DNA from: Bubalus kerabau
Taxonomy: Eukaryota > Chordata > Mammalia > Artiodactyla > Bovidae
Direction: 5' to 3'
DNA length: 64,000 bases
NCBI RefSeq assembly: GCF_029407905.1
Contig: NC_073628.1
Coordinates: 86,424,501 to 86,488,500 of the forward strand
Below are positions 22,321-33,708 of the stretch, one piece after another; the stretch's first letter is position 1, and every line of letters starts with the position of its first letter. The position numbers and the translations under genes are program-made. The notes beneath the pieces were generated by a model. It did not search any database and had not been told where the DNA came from. It saw nothing but the letters and a program-made list of their open reading frames with translations.

Positions 22321-23210
22321 TGAAGCTGACGAAATAAGTGATGTGGATTTTTCATGCTGATGGCCCTTTTCTTCCTCTATCTCCCTGCCTCTGCTCTGAG
22401 AACCCCTCCTGCATCCTCTCTGGCGGGGACCTACCACCACCCGCTACTCATGCCCAGGAGAGTGAAGCCACACTGGGCTGCCCCCAGGGGCCAGGGGCTT
22501 TCAGAGCCTTATCTCTCCCTGTGGAATGAGAAGCCTGGTTGCTCACAGTCTCAAACATCAGAGCCTCTGGCCCACATAAAGCCCGTCCTGTTTCTAGACA
22601 AAGAATGGGTCCTGTACTACGAGGACAGTACAAAAAAGAACACTGTTTTGTGTCGCTAAAACTTAGGAATCCTAGGATCTGAGAGACCAACTTGAAACAC
22701 TGGTACTCAAGGTACACTGTGCCTCCTACAAACCTAAAACCGAATGCCATCTCTGCTCATCAAAGCCTTTCACATACATTCTTTCATTTTTTTTTCTTCC
22801 CTCAAGACCAACCATGGAGGCAGCGGGACCCTTCACTCATCCTTCCACTTGCACATCCACTCTGCAAGTGTTTATCAAGCAGCGACCTGGTCTCGACACC
22901 AAACGAGGAGCTTCAGGTAGCAGCGTCCCTCTCCAGGCAATGACAGGGCTGCAAGGGGGTGGAGGGGGGTGAAGCCTCGTCCATGGGTGCCTGGGAACTG
23001 CACAGAGTTGGGGGTCCTGACCTGGCACAAGGGATCAGGGCAGATATCATAGAAGAAGAGAAGAAAGGAATTAGCCAAGAGTAGGAGGGGAGGACGGCGG
23101 CTGCCTGAAGCAGCATGAATTGAGGTGTGGTGAGCAATGGAGCAACCTGTTTAGGGACAGGGAAGAGTGTCAGTAGGGCCAGAGTGATGGGAAGGGGTGA
23201 TAACGTCCTG
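22321..23210. other. Unique, GC-richer sequence
   Basis: Open frames on both strands reach about 100 codons but show no known domain. A gggtggaggggggtg patch lies near 22956. No exon supported. Confidence 0.4.
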
Positions 23211-23214
23211 GAGT

Positions 23215-23310
23215 TTACACAGCGATTACTAACAGAGGTGGAATGAAAACACCCAGGTCTTGACTCTTACCCACTTCTCTTTATGTTCTATCATACTGTC
23301 TTCCTCAACA
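23215..23310 (-). repeat. MIR SINE fragment
   Basis: ttacacagcgattactaaca and aacacccaggtcttgactct match reversed MIR 5' sequence. Confidence 0.5.
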
Positions 23311-23409
23311 TCCCCATCACTTAGGTCATGGGAACTCTATTGAAAATGTCTGACCGACAGGCCCACAGCTGACAGCAAAACGTGAGGACAGCATCCTCTC
23401 AAGGACGTG

Positions 23410-23580
23410 ACCAGACGCCACGCTAAGTACCACGTGTCTTCATTTAATTCTCGCAAAACCTGATGAGATAAGTTGTGCATGCATTTTACTGGTGCAAAGA
23501 ACAGAAGTTTAGAGAAGCTGAGCAATTTACTGGCCAAGGGCTCAGATGTACAGAGTAACTGTGGGTTCTACTGAAGGCAG
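23410..23580 (-). repeat. MIR SINE
   Basis: gtcttcatttaattctcgca, attttactggtgcaaagaac and agtttagagaagctgagcaa follow reversed MIR core order. Confidence 0.6.
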
Positions 23581-23887
23581 ATGTAAACTAAGAGTGGGTC
23601 TTCCGAGGACTCGGAAGGCAGCGAGAGAAGGCAGGTCCTTCCTGTCACCAGGAAAGCTTGCAGAGACAGCTTTCACCGGACAGCTTTCTTTACCACATTT
23701 ATTACAGACACATTTCTCCCCTGCAGTCTCTCCCAGGCCTTGGGTGGGCAGGGGAGGTTAAGGATGGGCACAGTATATGAAGGGGTCATAGTTCTGCAGC
23801 GAAATGCACCATGGAGGTGAACACCCCCTGCAGTACAGGCGAGACGGGAGAGGAGCAAGTTCCCGAAGAGAAGCATCAGGTATAAAA

Positions 23888-23965
23888 CTAAGTCTTAATC
23901 AGTGCATTAGCTAAGTCTTAAGACATTAAGACAGTGCAAGAGCTAAGTCTTAATCAGTGCAAGAG
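23888..23965. repeat. Three-copy tandem repeat, units of 23/32/23 bp
   Basis: Units at 23888-23910, 23911-23942 and 23943-23965 all begin ctaagtctta and end cagtgca(t/a)(t/g)ag. The middle unit carries an extra inner duplication (agacattaag). Confidence 0.9.
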
Positions 23966-26900
23966 CACAAACTAGATCCAGGAGAAGAGCGATGAGGACC
24001 CTAACAGAAGTTTTTTCCCGTAGTGATGGTGAGGAGGTGGTTTTACGATCTTCCTTAGCTTCCACCTGTAAAGCAGAAGCCGTCGCCATGGAAGATGGGG
24101 ACCTAGAGTTAGAGAATGGGGGAGCCGAGCAGAGAGAGAGGACAGACAGTGCGTCCTCAGCAAAGCTTTGCAGCAGAACCCCAGGGCCACAGTGAAGGCT
24201 CAGCTCCATCTGCAAGGTAGTGATCAGTTCAAGACGATCTTAACCATCTGGCGTTATCAATTTAGACCTTCTGGGCACTTAACAGAACTTTGCCTGACTC
24301 CTCAGAAACAGCTCCTTTCCTTTCTCTTCTTTCACCTTGACTTCCAAGTTTTTTGTTTTGTTTTGTTTTTAATTGCTCAGCAGTTTTACTGATGCCAATC
24401 AGCCGCCTCTCTCAAAGACTCTTTGCAGGTGTCAGCGTTACTAGCCCCCTTGCTCACTCACCACTATAAAGCTCTCTCCATCCGCCCCGAAAACCCTGCC
24501 CTCGGCAGCGGATCCTTTTAACAGGACACAGGTGAGATTCAAGGGGGACGTTTCTGAGGCGCAGAGAGCCTGGACTGGCAGAGAGGAGGAAGGCAGGAGG
24601 GGGACACGGGGATGGGAGAGAGCTGCTGGCCCTAAGGGAACAGAAACGCAGAAGATGGTTTCTTATTGGCTTTTCTGTTTCTGGAGAAATTGCCCTTCCT
24701 TTGCTCAAAATCTAAAAGCAGTGGGAAAGAATCGATCTCTACAAGCCCAGGAAGGCAATGATCAGTGTCTGCTTTAACAGGAAACTAAAACTAAGGATGA
24801 GAACTGGAATTGGGGTAAGAGAGTTATTCCATTTCTAGTCTGACCTTGCTTTTCAATGATTTTCCTTTTCCCTTCAGGTTTTGCTTTAGGTTTTTTCAGT
24901 CTCCCCCTACCCCAAACCTCTTCCAGATGCACAAGCCTGCCAGAATCCTTATAAACAAGAAACCCAAACAAAACAGCACCAGATCGAAAGCATTTCCCCT
25001 GTGCTACTACCCCTTCACGTGCAGAGGCACTCACGTGACGCTGCCAACATGTGTTTTCTGTCTCAGATTTCCCTGGATAACAAAGGACACATTTTAAAAG
25101 GCGTGGCCCTAGGTATATGTGGCCAGCAGGAATCCGAGAAGAGTGGGAGGATTTTCTTTGGTTTTAGGCCGATCCCCTCAGGTGCCCAGTGCTGCAGCCC
25201 TTGAGGCTGCAAAATGCCCGTCAATAAAGTTAGCAACACTCTGGGTCAGGTTTACAAGATATGATCTCATTCAATGGCTCATAGAACTGATTTAATATTC
25301 AGGAATCAACTGAGCTCATTCAATTCCAAATTTGGCAGCCTTGTGTGTTGCATTACAGTACTTCCTCTGTCCAGAGCTGGGCAGGGCATGCTAAAGGGAA
25401 TCTTTAGAAAGGTCTTTCATGAGGTTCCAAGACTCAGAGGCAGGACGGGAGCTGGGAGACAGGCAGGGGCAGGGGCAAGGGCTACAGTGTGGATGTGATG
25501 GATGAGAAAGGCAAAAGATCACTCAGAAAAGCTCTTTACAGTGTCCCTGGTAGAAACCCCTCTTCCAAATAACTAAGCAAGTTTTAAGCCAGACATATTT
25601 GTAATAACACTACTGTATAGACTCCAAGAGAAAAAGTTTCAACTGGTCATAAAAATGTTAGCAATCTGTTTTGATGTTCTTACCTAAGTGGTTTATGATC
25701 TTAAAAGTTTCCTTAAAAATGCTGTTTTCTTAAATCAAGAAAGTTTAAGTTACTCTTTCTATACAAAATTAGCCTCATTACAAATCCTGAAGAAAAAGCA
25801 AATCATCTTCTTTAATTTCCATTTCTACTCTTCTAGAGATCTGTTACTCTCTCCTGTGAAATAGATGGGTTTTGGTCTTAAACTTACTTGTTGTTCCCAC
25901 CTTCCCACCCCAAATACTGTGAATTAAGTGCTTAAATCAAGCCCTGGCACAGAAAAATGGAATATCTTCTGACTGGCATTGACTGGCAGTGAGTGCCTTT
26001 CAAATTGCCAATGTCATACAGCCGCAGGGTGACCAGACATTACGTTCCAGACTGGGAGGGGTTCTGTCTCAAGAAAAGCTGAAATGGAAGGTAAATACAG
26101 TCAACAATTAACATTAGGGGGGAAAAAACCCATCTCACATTTATGTAGCCAGAAAGAAGCTATTCTGAGAGCCACAGGCTAACTTCATTTTTATGATCCT
26201 GTGAAGACAGCACATGTCAATTCCGTCTTTGATTCTAAAATGAGCCAATGTCAATTTTTTTAGCACCTCTGAACAAGTCTGATTATAGCAATGATTGTCA
26301 GTTCAAATCCCTGGTTCATTTATTTCCCATTTTAGCCTCACCCTCTGGGGGATGTTTGTAGATTCTCTGTGGGTAGTTTGCGTGTCTCACTTGATATAGC
26401 TGACGTATTCTGCAAGTCGACTGAACAAGGAGAAAGCTCATATAAGCTGGACCCTCCTAACTTCTAACTTCTCTATACTTGATACATTTTATTCTTCACT
26501 TTTCTCAAAAGGAAATTCACCGGAAAAGCTAAAGCAAAAAAGAAAAGAGCAACTAAGACAGACCATCTAACTACAGGAATATAACTGTTACTTACACCGC
26601 TTTCCAATCCATCATCATTGATAAATCATGGCTAAATAATCAAGTGCAGAATCCATTTCTTCACATCTGTTAATAAATAGCTTCTCTCAAATGTCTCTCG
26701 CAGATCGGGGGCCATCTCAGGAGGAAGTAAGAGAGTGCGAAGGTGAAGGAGGAAAGGCTGGGAAATTCTAAAATCCATGGGGGTCTGGGAATTCTCAGAG
26801 CAGACCCCGGTGAAACATTCCTGTGATTCCAGCCTTTGGCTAAACCAGGATCCCAGCCTCTCTGAGCGTCCAGCCACCTTCCTGGTCCAGCTTAACCCCT

Positions 26901-27033
26901 GCTCCAACATTGCATTTCCCTCCAAGAACACTGCATTGATGGACGAGGAACCCACGGGATCCTGCCAATCCACACACACAAGCACGCTTCTCAGGGCAAG
27001 CCGCTCCAGTTTCTCTCTTGTCTGCTATCTCAG
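23966..27033. other. Long unique intronic stretch
   Basis: About 3 kb with no young transposon. It includes a (TTTTG)n patch near 24350, a TATA-like actataaagc at 24465 followed by a donor-like cag|gtgaga at 24530, and several unassigned open frames. No exon is supported. Confidence 0.4.
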
Positions 27034-27122
27034 AGAGAGAGAGGGAGGGAGGGAAGAGCAGAGGCAGGCAGGGAGGGAGGGGGAGAGAGAGAGAGAGGGA
27101 GAGAGAGAGGGAGGAAAGACAG
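27034..27122 (+). repeat. Purine-rich (GA/GGGA)n tract
   Basis: About 90 bp almost wholly purine on the plus strand, with long GAGAGA and GGGAGGGA mirror-like runs. Confidence 0.92.
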
Positions 27123-27945
27123 GAGCTTTACAAAAAGAGAGCAGCACAGAGAGAAACACTTGCTAGAACTCCCATTAACCCGCAGTAGCTGAGGAATTTT
27201 CTGAGCACAGCAGCTGCAAAACAGACTCTCAAAATCAAGTGTTTAAAATCTTTAATTATACATCCATATACACATTTGATGCAGACAAAGCCGGGAGAAC
27301 CAAGGTTCTGGGTCTGCAAGTGTGACTGTGCAAGTAAACACTTGTAGACAAACAGATGCAAGCATGCGTCCCCACGAGAATCATATCTCCATGCATATAT
27401 TTCAGTGAAAATGTCTAGTCTCACAGTTTACATGTCTTGAAACTATTCAAATATTCTCAGTGATGGAAGTGCAAATCAGACCAACAGTACTCTTTGCCTC
27501 TGATGGCATCCCTGAGCACACCTTCCCCAGATTTTTAGGGGGGGTTTCTGTTTCTTTTTTCCTGCTTCAGGAAAGAAGCCCCCAAAAGGAAGAGGACAGG
27601 AGGCGAGGCAGGGGTTTTCAGCTTGACCGTCAACTTCGTGTGGTGGTTCCTTTGTTTGGGGGCACTCTGCAGACAGAGTCCAGACACACTGTGCCTCAGG
27701 CAGGGAGTGGCACGGAGCAGGGGTGTGACACACAAGTGGGGCTCTGCAGACGTCCAGGGACAGGAGGAGACGTATGAGGAGGAAGAAGCAATAGCAAGCG
27801 GGGAACTGAAGCAGGCGATAGACGTGAGGAAGGGGCAGCCTGAAGGTGGGCGCACAAGACTATCTCCAACCACTTCATGAATTTCTCTACAAACCTCCCC
27901 TCTCCACTCAAGAAATCCCTTCGCCATGTTTCTCCAAGAGTCCCA
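27123..27945. other. Unique sequence with open frames
   Basis: A 146-codon minus frame (27535-27975) and overlapping plus frames exist, but none has a recognisable domain, and the minus frame runs into the MER5A element. GC-richer than its neighbours at 27540-27850. Confidence 0.4.
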
Positions 27946-28039
27946 ATCACCTGCATTAGAAATACCTGGTGACAATGTTAAAATGCAGATCCTGGGACTC
28001 TATCCTGAAGGTTCCGATTGAGCAGCTGGGGACCAGAAT

Positions 28040-28506
28040 CTACCTTTTTTAAAATTAATTTTTGTTGGCATATAGTATATTTTGGCCACCTGATGCAAAT
28101 GGCTGACTCATTGGAAAAGACCTTGATGCTGGCAAAGACTGAAGGCAGAAAGAGAAGAGGACAACAGAGGAGGAGATGGTTGGATGGCATCACTGATTCG
28201 ATGGACATGAACTTGGGCAAACTCTGGGAGATGATGAGGGACAGGGAAGCCTGGCGTGCTGCAGGCCATGGGGTTGTGAAGAGGTGGACACGACTTGGCC
28301 ACTGAACAACAACAACAACGTAGTTGCTTTACAATGTTGTATTCCTTTCAACTGCACGGCGAAGTGTAGTGTATATGTATAGCTGGTTCACTTTGCTATA
28401 CAGTAGAAAGTAACACAACATTGTAAAGCAACACCCCAGTGTATAAGTAGAGTTCCCTGTGCTATCCAGTATGTCCTCAAAACAAATATCATATATTAAT
28501 GCATAC
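28040..28506 (-). mobile_element. L1 3' end inserted in MER5A, itself split by BovB
   Basis: Poly-T at the left (28043-28050), then aaattaatttttgttggcat. It resumes after BovB at 28320 as tagttgctttacaatgttgt and ends near agttccctgtgctatccagt. It is the reverse of the same L1 3' end seen at 12388. Flanking agaatctac / agaatctgc is a likely target-site duplication. Confidence 0.78.
28079..28319 (+). mobile_element. BovB-type LINE 3' end, older subfamily
   Basis: tttggccacctgatgcaaat through agctggcgtgctgcaggcca-like text, ending in (AAC)n rather than (tgaac)n. Diverged relative to the 44 and 53 kb copies. The codon at 28162-28164 is CAA where others have CGA or TGA. Confidence 0.88.
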
Positions 28507-28560
28507 CTGCAGAATCTGCATCCTAACAAGCCCACAGTTGATCCTGATGCGGACCAGACT

Positions 28561-28902
28561 TATTGAGGATTCATTTCTTCGTCAGTGTAGAGTGAGTACA
28601 TGAGTGAATGGAAAAGTGAACGAAATGAGAAAAGGTCTGGATGGGAGACCTGTGAGAACTCGAACACTGATGGAGGGCTGGGGACAAAGGAAACAGTGTG
28701 CAGCGGGAGTGGTGAGAGGGGACCCAGGAGAGAGCGGTGCCAAGGAAACAAAATGTGAGCCAGGAGGAGTGACTTGCTTCTTTTCCAGATGCGCCATGCT
28801 TTTCACAGCTCTGCGACTACACACGCTGTTGCCTTTGCCAAGAATTCGCTTCATCCACAGACCAACCATCCCTTCAATCCCGGTCTGCATCTCATCCTTT
28901 CT
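28561..28902. other. Unique sequence
   Basis: Purine-rich patches; no element recognised. Confidence 0.4.
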
Positions 28903-28913
28903 CTCTTGCCCAG

Positions 28914-29183
28914 CTGCTGCTGCTAAGTCGCTTCAGTCGTGTCTGACTCTGTGTGACCCCATAGACGGCAGCCCACCAGGCTCCCCCATCCCTGGGATTC
29001 TCCAGGCAAGAACACTGGAGTGGGTTGCCATTTCCTTCTCCAATGCATGAAAGTGAAAAGTGAAAGTGAAAGTGAAGTCATGTCTGACCCTTCGCGACCC
29101 CATGGACTGCAGCCTACCAGGCTTCTCCGTCCATGGGATTTTCCAGGCAAGAGTACTGGAGTGGGGTGCCATCGCCTTCTCCG
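28914..29183 (-). repeat. Bov-A2 SINE with target-site duplication
   Basis: (CTG)n start and both monomers; the linker carries an extra gaaagt unit. 11-bp duplication ctcttgcccag at 28903-28913 and 29184-29194. Confidence 0.95.
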
Positions 29184-29194
29184 CTCTTGCCCAG

Positions 29195-29936
29195 AGGTAG
29201 GTAATAATCCCATCACATTTTGTTTGTACTTCTTACTGTAAGTACCTTCATATCTTGACGTTATGCATCAGCTTCTTTCTTTCTTAGTAGATGATGGTGA
29301 GTTGTTTAATGTAAACCAATGATCTCTCAATCATTATATACATCCCTAACTTTTGGATACAAAGTAGGTACCCAATAAATGTGCATTCATTAAATGGCTA
29401 AATATATCATAAGAGTATTTCTTAACCTGGGTGGTTGTTACATAGATGTTTGCTCTATTGGTCTTTAAACTGAGCATCTATCAACATTTCACATATTATT
29501 TTGTATGCAAGACACACTTAATGATAACATTTTTAAATGAGTCGTAACAGCTGGGATTTGGTCCAAAAGTTAGGTCTTAATGAATAATAAAGAGAAAAAA
29601 TTGCAAAGAGCTAACCTAAAACAAAAGTTAATAGGAGGGGGGAAAAAAAAAAACCCAAAGAAAGCACCAGAGTGAGTGAACCCAGTGGAATAAGCAATAG
29701 AGTGGAGGTGGGTTTTGATAAACTGATGGCTTTGGGGCTCAGAAAGGTGTCACACTTGTAAGCAGTGGTGGCAAAGGGGTGTTCTTACAGAGACGGGTTA
29801 CACGAAGTGGGGACAGAGTTTGCACCAAGCCTCCTCGAGAAGGACCGCTTAAATTAACAGAGGACAAAATCTCTCATTTACTCGACTTAAAAGGTTTAGA
29901 GGAATTATAAATTGAAAGTTAGGAATTACAATAATA
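29195..29936. other. Mostly unique, with a short L2 3' end
   Basis: 29330-29400 ends in tacccaataaatgtgcattc, an L2-type terminus. An A-run lies at 29643-29653. No gene seen. Confidence 0.4.
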
Positions 29937-30026
29937 ATGAATGAATGGATATATGAATGAATACATGGTTGGATGAATGGATGGATGGATGGATGAATGG
30001 ATGGATGGATGGATGGATGGATGGGG
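29937..30026. repeat. (ATGG)n/(ATGA)n tetranucleotide repeat
   Basis: About 20 units, imperfect at the left and pure ATGG at the right (29998-30026). Confidence 0.95.
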
Positions 30027-30139
30027 TGCTAAGGCAAAAGGGCCCACAACAACTCTGGGTAACATCACTATCTAAGGGGCATTTTAAATGCTGTTTAATA
30101 GTTTTTAAAGTGTTTCATTTGGTAACAAGATCCCATGTA

Positions 30140-30240
30140 TAGCTGAGGAATCATAGATCAGAAAAGTTAAATAACTTGCTCTTAGTATACAACTAAAAAC
30201 TTCTAGAGGGAGATCTAGAATCCAAACCTTTCCACAGGTA
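30140..30240 (-). repeat. MIR SINE fragment, weak
   Basis: tagctgaggaatcatagatc and aaaagttaaataacttgctc, then a stretch like reversed MIR head (ggagatctagaatccaaacc). Confidence 0.5.
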
Positions 30241-31190
30241 ATCTGCTGTATTTCCCACTATACTTAATTAAGCCCCAACAGGTGAATGTGGTCATTAAAC
30301 TTGGTAAACAGAAATGGAAATGAAAATTACTCCCAAGACTCCATGTTGAAGCACAGTGGAGAAGCTATCTTGAGGACTGGTCTATCTGTCAAAACATCTG
30401 TTCAGCAAGCATCATATTCAGTATTACAGAGTTGGGACTCTCTAACCAGAAGTTTGAGACGGCCTGGCAGATGGTTGGGAAAGCTGCCGTCACCACTTGC
30501 CTCTTCACTATCTCTTAGTTCACCAGAAGGCTAGTGACCATGGGTACTGGACATGGAGATGTGTTCTCTAGATCTTTCTTCAAGGGAGGTCTTGTTGCCC
30601 TATCTGTGGGCAGTTAGCCTCTAGCTGTCAGCTCTTTTAGGATTTGCCTAGCTGCAGAACGCTGCTTTACCCAAATGCATGGCCTTCTCTGGGTCACCCA
30701 CATTCCATGGTTGATGGGGGTTCAAGGACCCAGCCATCAAGTCCAGTACAGGTCATCATGATGGCCATTTATGCTCCAGAGCTCCCCTATGGTGTTGACT
30801 GAGGTTTTGTTTAGCAGCTTGACATTTTCCTCCATATAGTCCTGCATCCTCCTCCTCATTTCCACAGCCTTTAATCTCTAATAAACATCCTGCATGGGCA
30901 AGTCCATCTCCATGTTGGCCTCCCAGAGACCCCAACCTGCAAGGCCAGAGGGTGAAGCAGCGCTGTCCTTGTGCTCCGTATGGGCTTTACTCCCAGTGGT
31001 CTTTACGTACTCTCCTTTAGTGATGTCAAAGCTTCAAGGCAGTGACAGCTGACTCTTATGCCCTCACAAAAATGTCAAGCAACTGATTTTATCTCCAGGT
31101 CTCAGTTCCCTTATCTAGAGGAAATCAGAGGCTGTGGACCCTGGAGCCACCTGAGTGGCATAAGGCAAATCAGAGCCCCTCCACCCAGAG
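30241..31190. other. Unresolved, possibly an old LTR-like repeat
   Basis: 30850-30960 (tttaatctctaataaacatc, then gtccatctccatgttggcct, agagaccccaacctgcaa) resembles the polyadenylation end of old mammalian LTRs, but I cannot name a family and no coding remnant is visible. The rest appears unique. Confidence 0.3.
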
Positions 31191-31191
31191 T

Positions 31192-31409
31192 TGGTGGTGG
31201 TGGTGGTCCGTTTCTAAGTTGTGTCCGACCCTTTGGTACCGCATGGGCTGTAGCCCGCCAGGCCCCTTTGTTCATGGGATTTCCCAGGCAAGAATACTGG
31301 AGTGGGTTACCATGTCCCTCTCCAGGGGATCTTTCTGACCCAAGGATCAAACCCACATTCCTGGACTGGCGGGCAGATCCTTTGCCGCTGAGCCACCTGG
31401 GAAGCCTTT
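31192..31409 (-). repeat. Bov-tA SINE
   Basis: Begins after a (TGG)n run, with reversed Bov-A body and a head ending gagccacctgggaagcc. Moderately diverged. Confidence 0.9.
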
Positions 31410-31591
31410 AATCAGAGTAACTCTGCTTTTATGTTTTATATGTTGAGGATTTCATTTAAAATTGGAGCTTTACAGTTACACATATTTTTGAAAAACACTG
31501 TTTCAGCTGATACCACAGATACCTCCCATTTGTAACATTCTATGATGCTCTGATTATCCTCTGAGACAACCAAAGAAGTAGGATAATAACT

Positions 31592-31633
31592 TGTGTGTGT
31601 GTGTGTATGTGTGTGTGTGTGTGTGTGTGTGTT
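31592..31633. repeat. (TG)n microsatellite
   Basis: About 20 TG units with one TA interruption, directly abutting the next SINE. Confidence 0.95.
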
Positions 31634-31634
31634 A

Positions 31635-31741
31635 GGGCTTCCCTAGTAGCTCAGCAGGTAAAGAATCTGCCTGCAATGCAGGAGACCCTGGTTTGATTCC
31701 TGGGTTGGGAAGATCCGCTGGAGAAGGGATGGGTAGCCTAT
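31635..31741 (+). repeat. Bov-tA SINE, truncated, left arm of an inverted pair
   Basis: gggcttccctagtagctcag through ctggagaagggatggg. It breaks off within the Bov-A start and joins a reversed copy. Confidence 0.88.
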
Positions 31742-31938
31742 CTGCTCAGTCATGTCTGACTGTTTGCAACCCCATGGATTGTAGCCTGCCAGGCTCCTCT
31801 GTCCACAGAGTTCTCCAGAAAAGAAACTGGAGTGGGTAGATATTCACTTCTTGAGGGGATCTTCCTGACCCAGGAATCAAACCCACATGTCCCTCACTGG
31901 AGGTAGATTCCTTACCATATGAGCCACCAGGGAATCCC
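31742..31938 (-). repeat. Bov-tA SINE, right arm of an inverted pair
   Basis: tgctcagtcatgtctgactg, Bov-A body, reversed head ending gagccaccagggaatccc. With the preceding element it forms a nearly gapless inverted repeat of tRNA-like heads. Confidence 0.88.
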
Positions 31939-32908
31939 AACAACATGGTACCTAAGATGCTCCAGTAATTTGGAAAAACAAATCAACTCACATATAAAGC
32001 CAAGATATAGATTAAGATTCAGACACCAAATAAGGCTGAATTCTAGTTTACTGGAAAGATAGGGAATTATAAAGTGGTGATGGAATAAAGAGTTTCCCCG
32101 AGGATTTGGACAGTGTATTAGTTTATGGGGCTATCAGAAGGATTTAAGACAGCAAAGTAAAGGAAACAGCTTTCATTTAAGTGCACCAGATTCCCTGCCT
32201 GTAGTGTGCAGGCATCTCCTCCTTCTGAGCCCCAAACACAATAAGTCAAATGTGTGACGAAGGCCATCTTGGAGGACTCAAGAAATTAGGCCCCAGTGTT
32301 TCTGCAGTAGGCCTGAGAGAGTGATTTCCTTATTCCCTCTTATAAGGAAATACCATTCCAATGAAAATAACTGAAAAGAAAAAGAAATCTAAGCTGTTGA
32401 AACTCTAGTGACATACTCTGTATAAAAATGTATATATTCACATGCCAGGAAGAGGGTTTAATGGTTATCAAATCATTATAAACTATGGGGGGGGGTGGGG
32501 TGGAAACAAGTCTACAAAGAGAATTATACCTAAATTACCTGTGAATTTCCCTGTGGGAAATACCAAACATATGAAAATCCTTAATCATTCAAAGACACTC
32601 ATGCTAATATGAAGCATATGCGTTCTGGAAATGCGATGAAGTGATGGTTAAAAGGTAAGTTATGTTCCTGGACATGCTGTGCCACAAAATCTACACCTTT
32701 TCTGAATGTTTTTATTTGGTCATTATTTTCAAGATCTCTGTTATTCACATTTGGAAAAGAAAGTGTGACATACAAATCAAGGGACATTATAATATATGAT
32801 GAGAGTTGTACATAGAACCTTGTGTACAGTCCTCTCCACATTCAAAACTTCAATTGCCCACAAGTGTGGATCCTGAGTCTGCTAATGAGAAAACTCTACC
32901 TCACTATT
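31939..32908. other. Unique intronic sequence
   Basis: A G-run lies near 32488-32504. No exon or repeat family recognised. Confidence 0.45.
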
Positions 32909-33145
32909 TGGGCTTCCCTGGTGACCCAGCAGTAAAGAATCTGCATACAATGTGGGTCCACAATCCCTGGGTTGGGTAGATCCCCTCTCATAGGCTCAGA
33001 CACGACCATGCTTGCCTGGCAACCCATTCCAGGATTCTTGCCTGGAGAATCCCACAGACAGAGGAGCCTGATGGGCTACAGTCCATAGGGTCACAAAGAG
33101 TCAGACCCGACCGAAACAACGCAGCACGCACGCACATCACGCACA
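32909..33145 (+). repeat. Bov-tA SINE with an internal insertion
   Basis: gggcttccctggtgacccag head. About 30 extra bases (32988-33018, including gctcagacacgaccatgc) that resemble a misplaced piece of the SINE 3' end lie between head and body. (GCAC)n tail. Confidence 0.85.
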
Positions 33146-33697
33146 TCTTACCACGTGGAGCAGTCAGGCAGGTAGGCACGGGTATAGCTTTTTCTTTTTT
33201 AAACAATACTATGAGTTATTGCTTAATTTCCCAAGGTTAAAACATTATGCAGTTCACCCTTCAGTAGGAAGTTAAGGATTGGCTCATTTAAGATATTTAA
33301 ATTTTACAATTTCTTTTGTAGCCTCCTGTAGTCTTTTGTGCTCCATGTTTTCCAAGCCCCCTCATCATGAGATGGGGACAGCCCAGACCACAGGTATAAT
33401 TTCAACTGAGGAGGAGGGAGGGAAAGAGCAGAGAGAAAGGAAGGGAGAGGGCAGTGCACAGGGAGGCAGATGGGGGAGTTGGAGAGGAAGCCCTAGCACC
33501 AGCCGTCTGTGCCCAGAAGAGCAGAGAAGCCACGGTGGGCAGAAGCTCCCCAAAAGACCAGGCTCAGGGCCTCCTGTCTCCCCATGGCTGAAGCCCTGCC
33601 TTCTTGGCCTGTCCTCACCAGCCATGCTCAGACAGTGTGCAGATGGGACAGGACAGCTCTGAAAGCTTGAATATTGCTATTTTATTAAGGAGCCTCT
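33146..33697. other. Unique sequence, purine-rich part
   Basis: 33405-33500 is rich in GGAGG/GAAAG. A 127-codon plus frame (33279-33662) has no known domain. Confidence 0.4.
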
Positions 33698-33708
33698 AGG
33701 GATAGAAG

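Larger units (their letters stand above)
27946..28560 (+). mobile_element. MER5A hAT DNA transposon, split by L1
   Basis: Left part contains caatcacctgcattagaaat and gttaaaatgcagatcctggg. The right part resumes at 28507 as gcagaatctgcatcctaaca and ttgatcctgatgc. Together they follow MER5A order. The middle is an L1 insertion. Confidence 0.72.

Noticed and set aside
22837..23137. Overlapping minus frames of 60-75 codons in a GC-richer patch
   Set aside because: Mutually overlapping, no domains, expected by chance at this composition.
27535..27975. 146-codon minus frame as an exon
   Set aside because: No recognised domain; runs into MER5A; no convincing splice pair.
28604..29050. 148-codon plus frame
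   Set aside because: Its second half is Bov-A2 sequence; the first half has no motif or splice support.
30850..30960. Endogenous retrovirus LTR
   Set aside because: Only a vague likeness to an LTR end; no paired LTR, primer site or coding remnant, so kept as unresolved.
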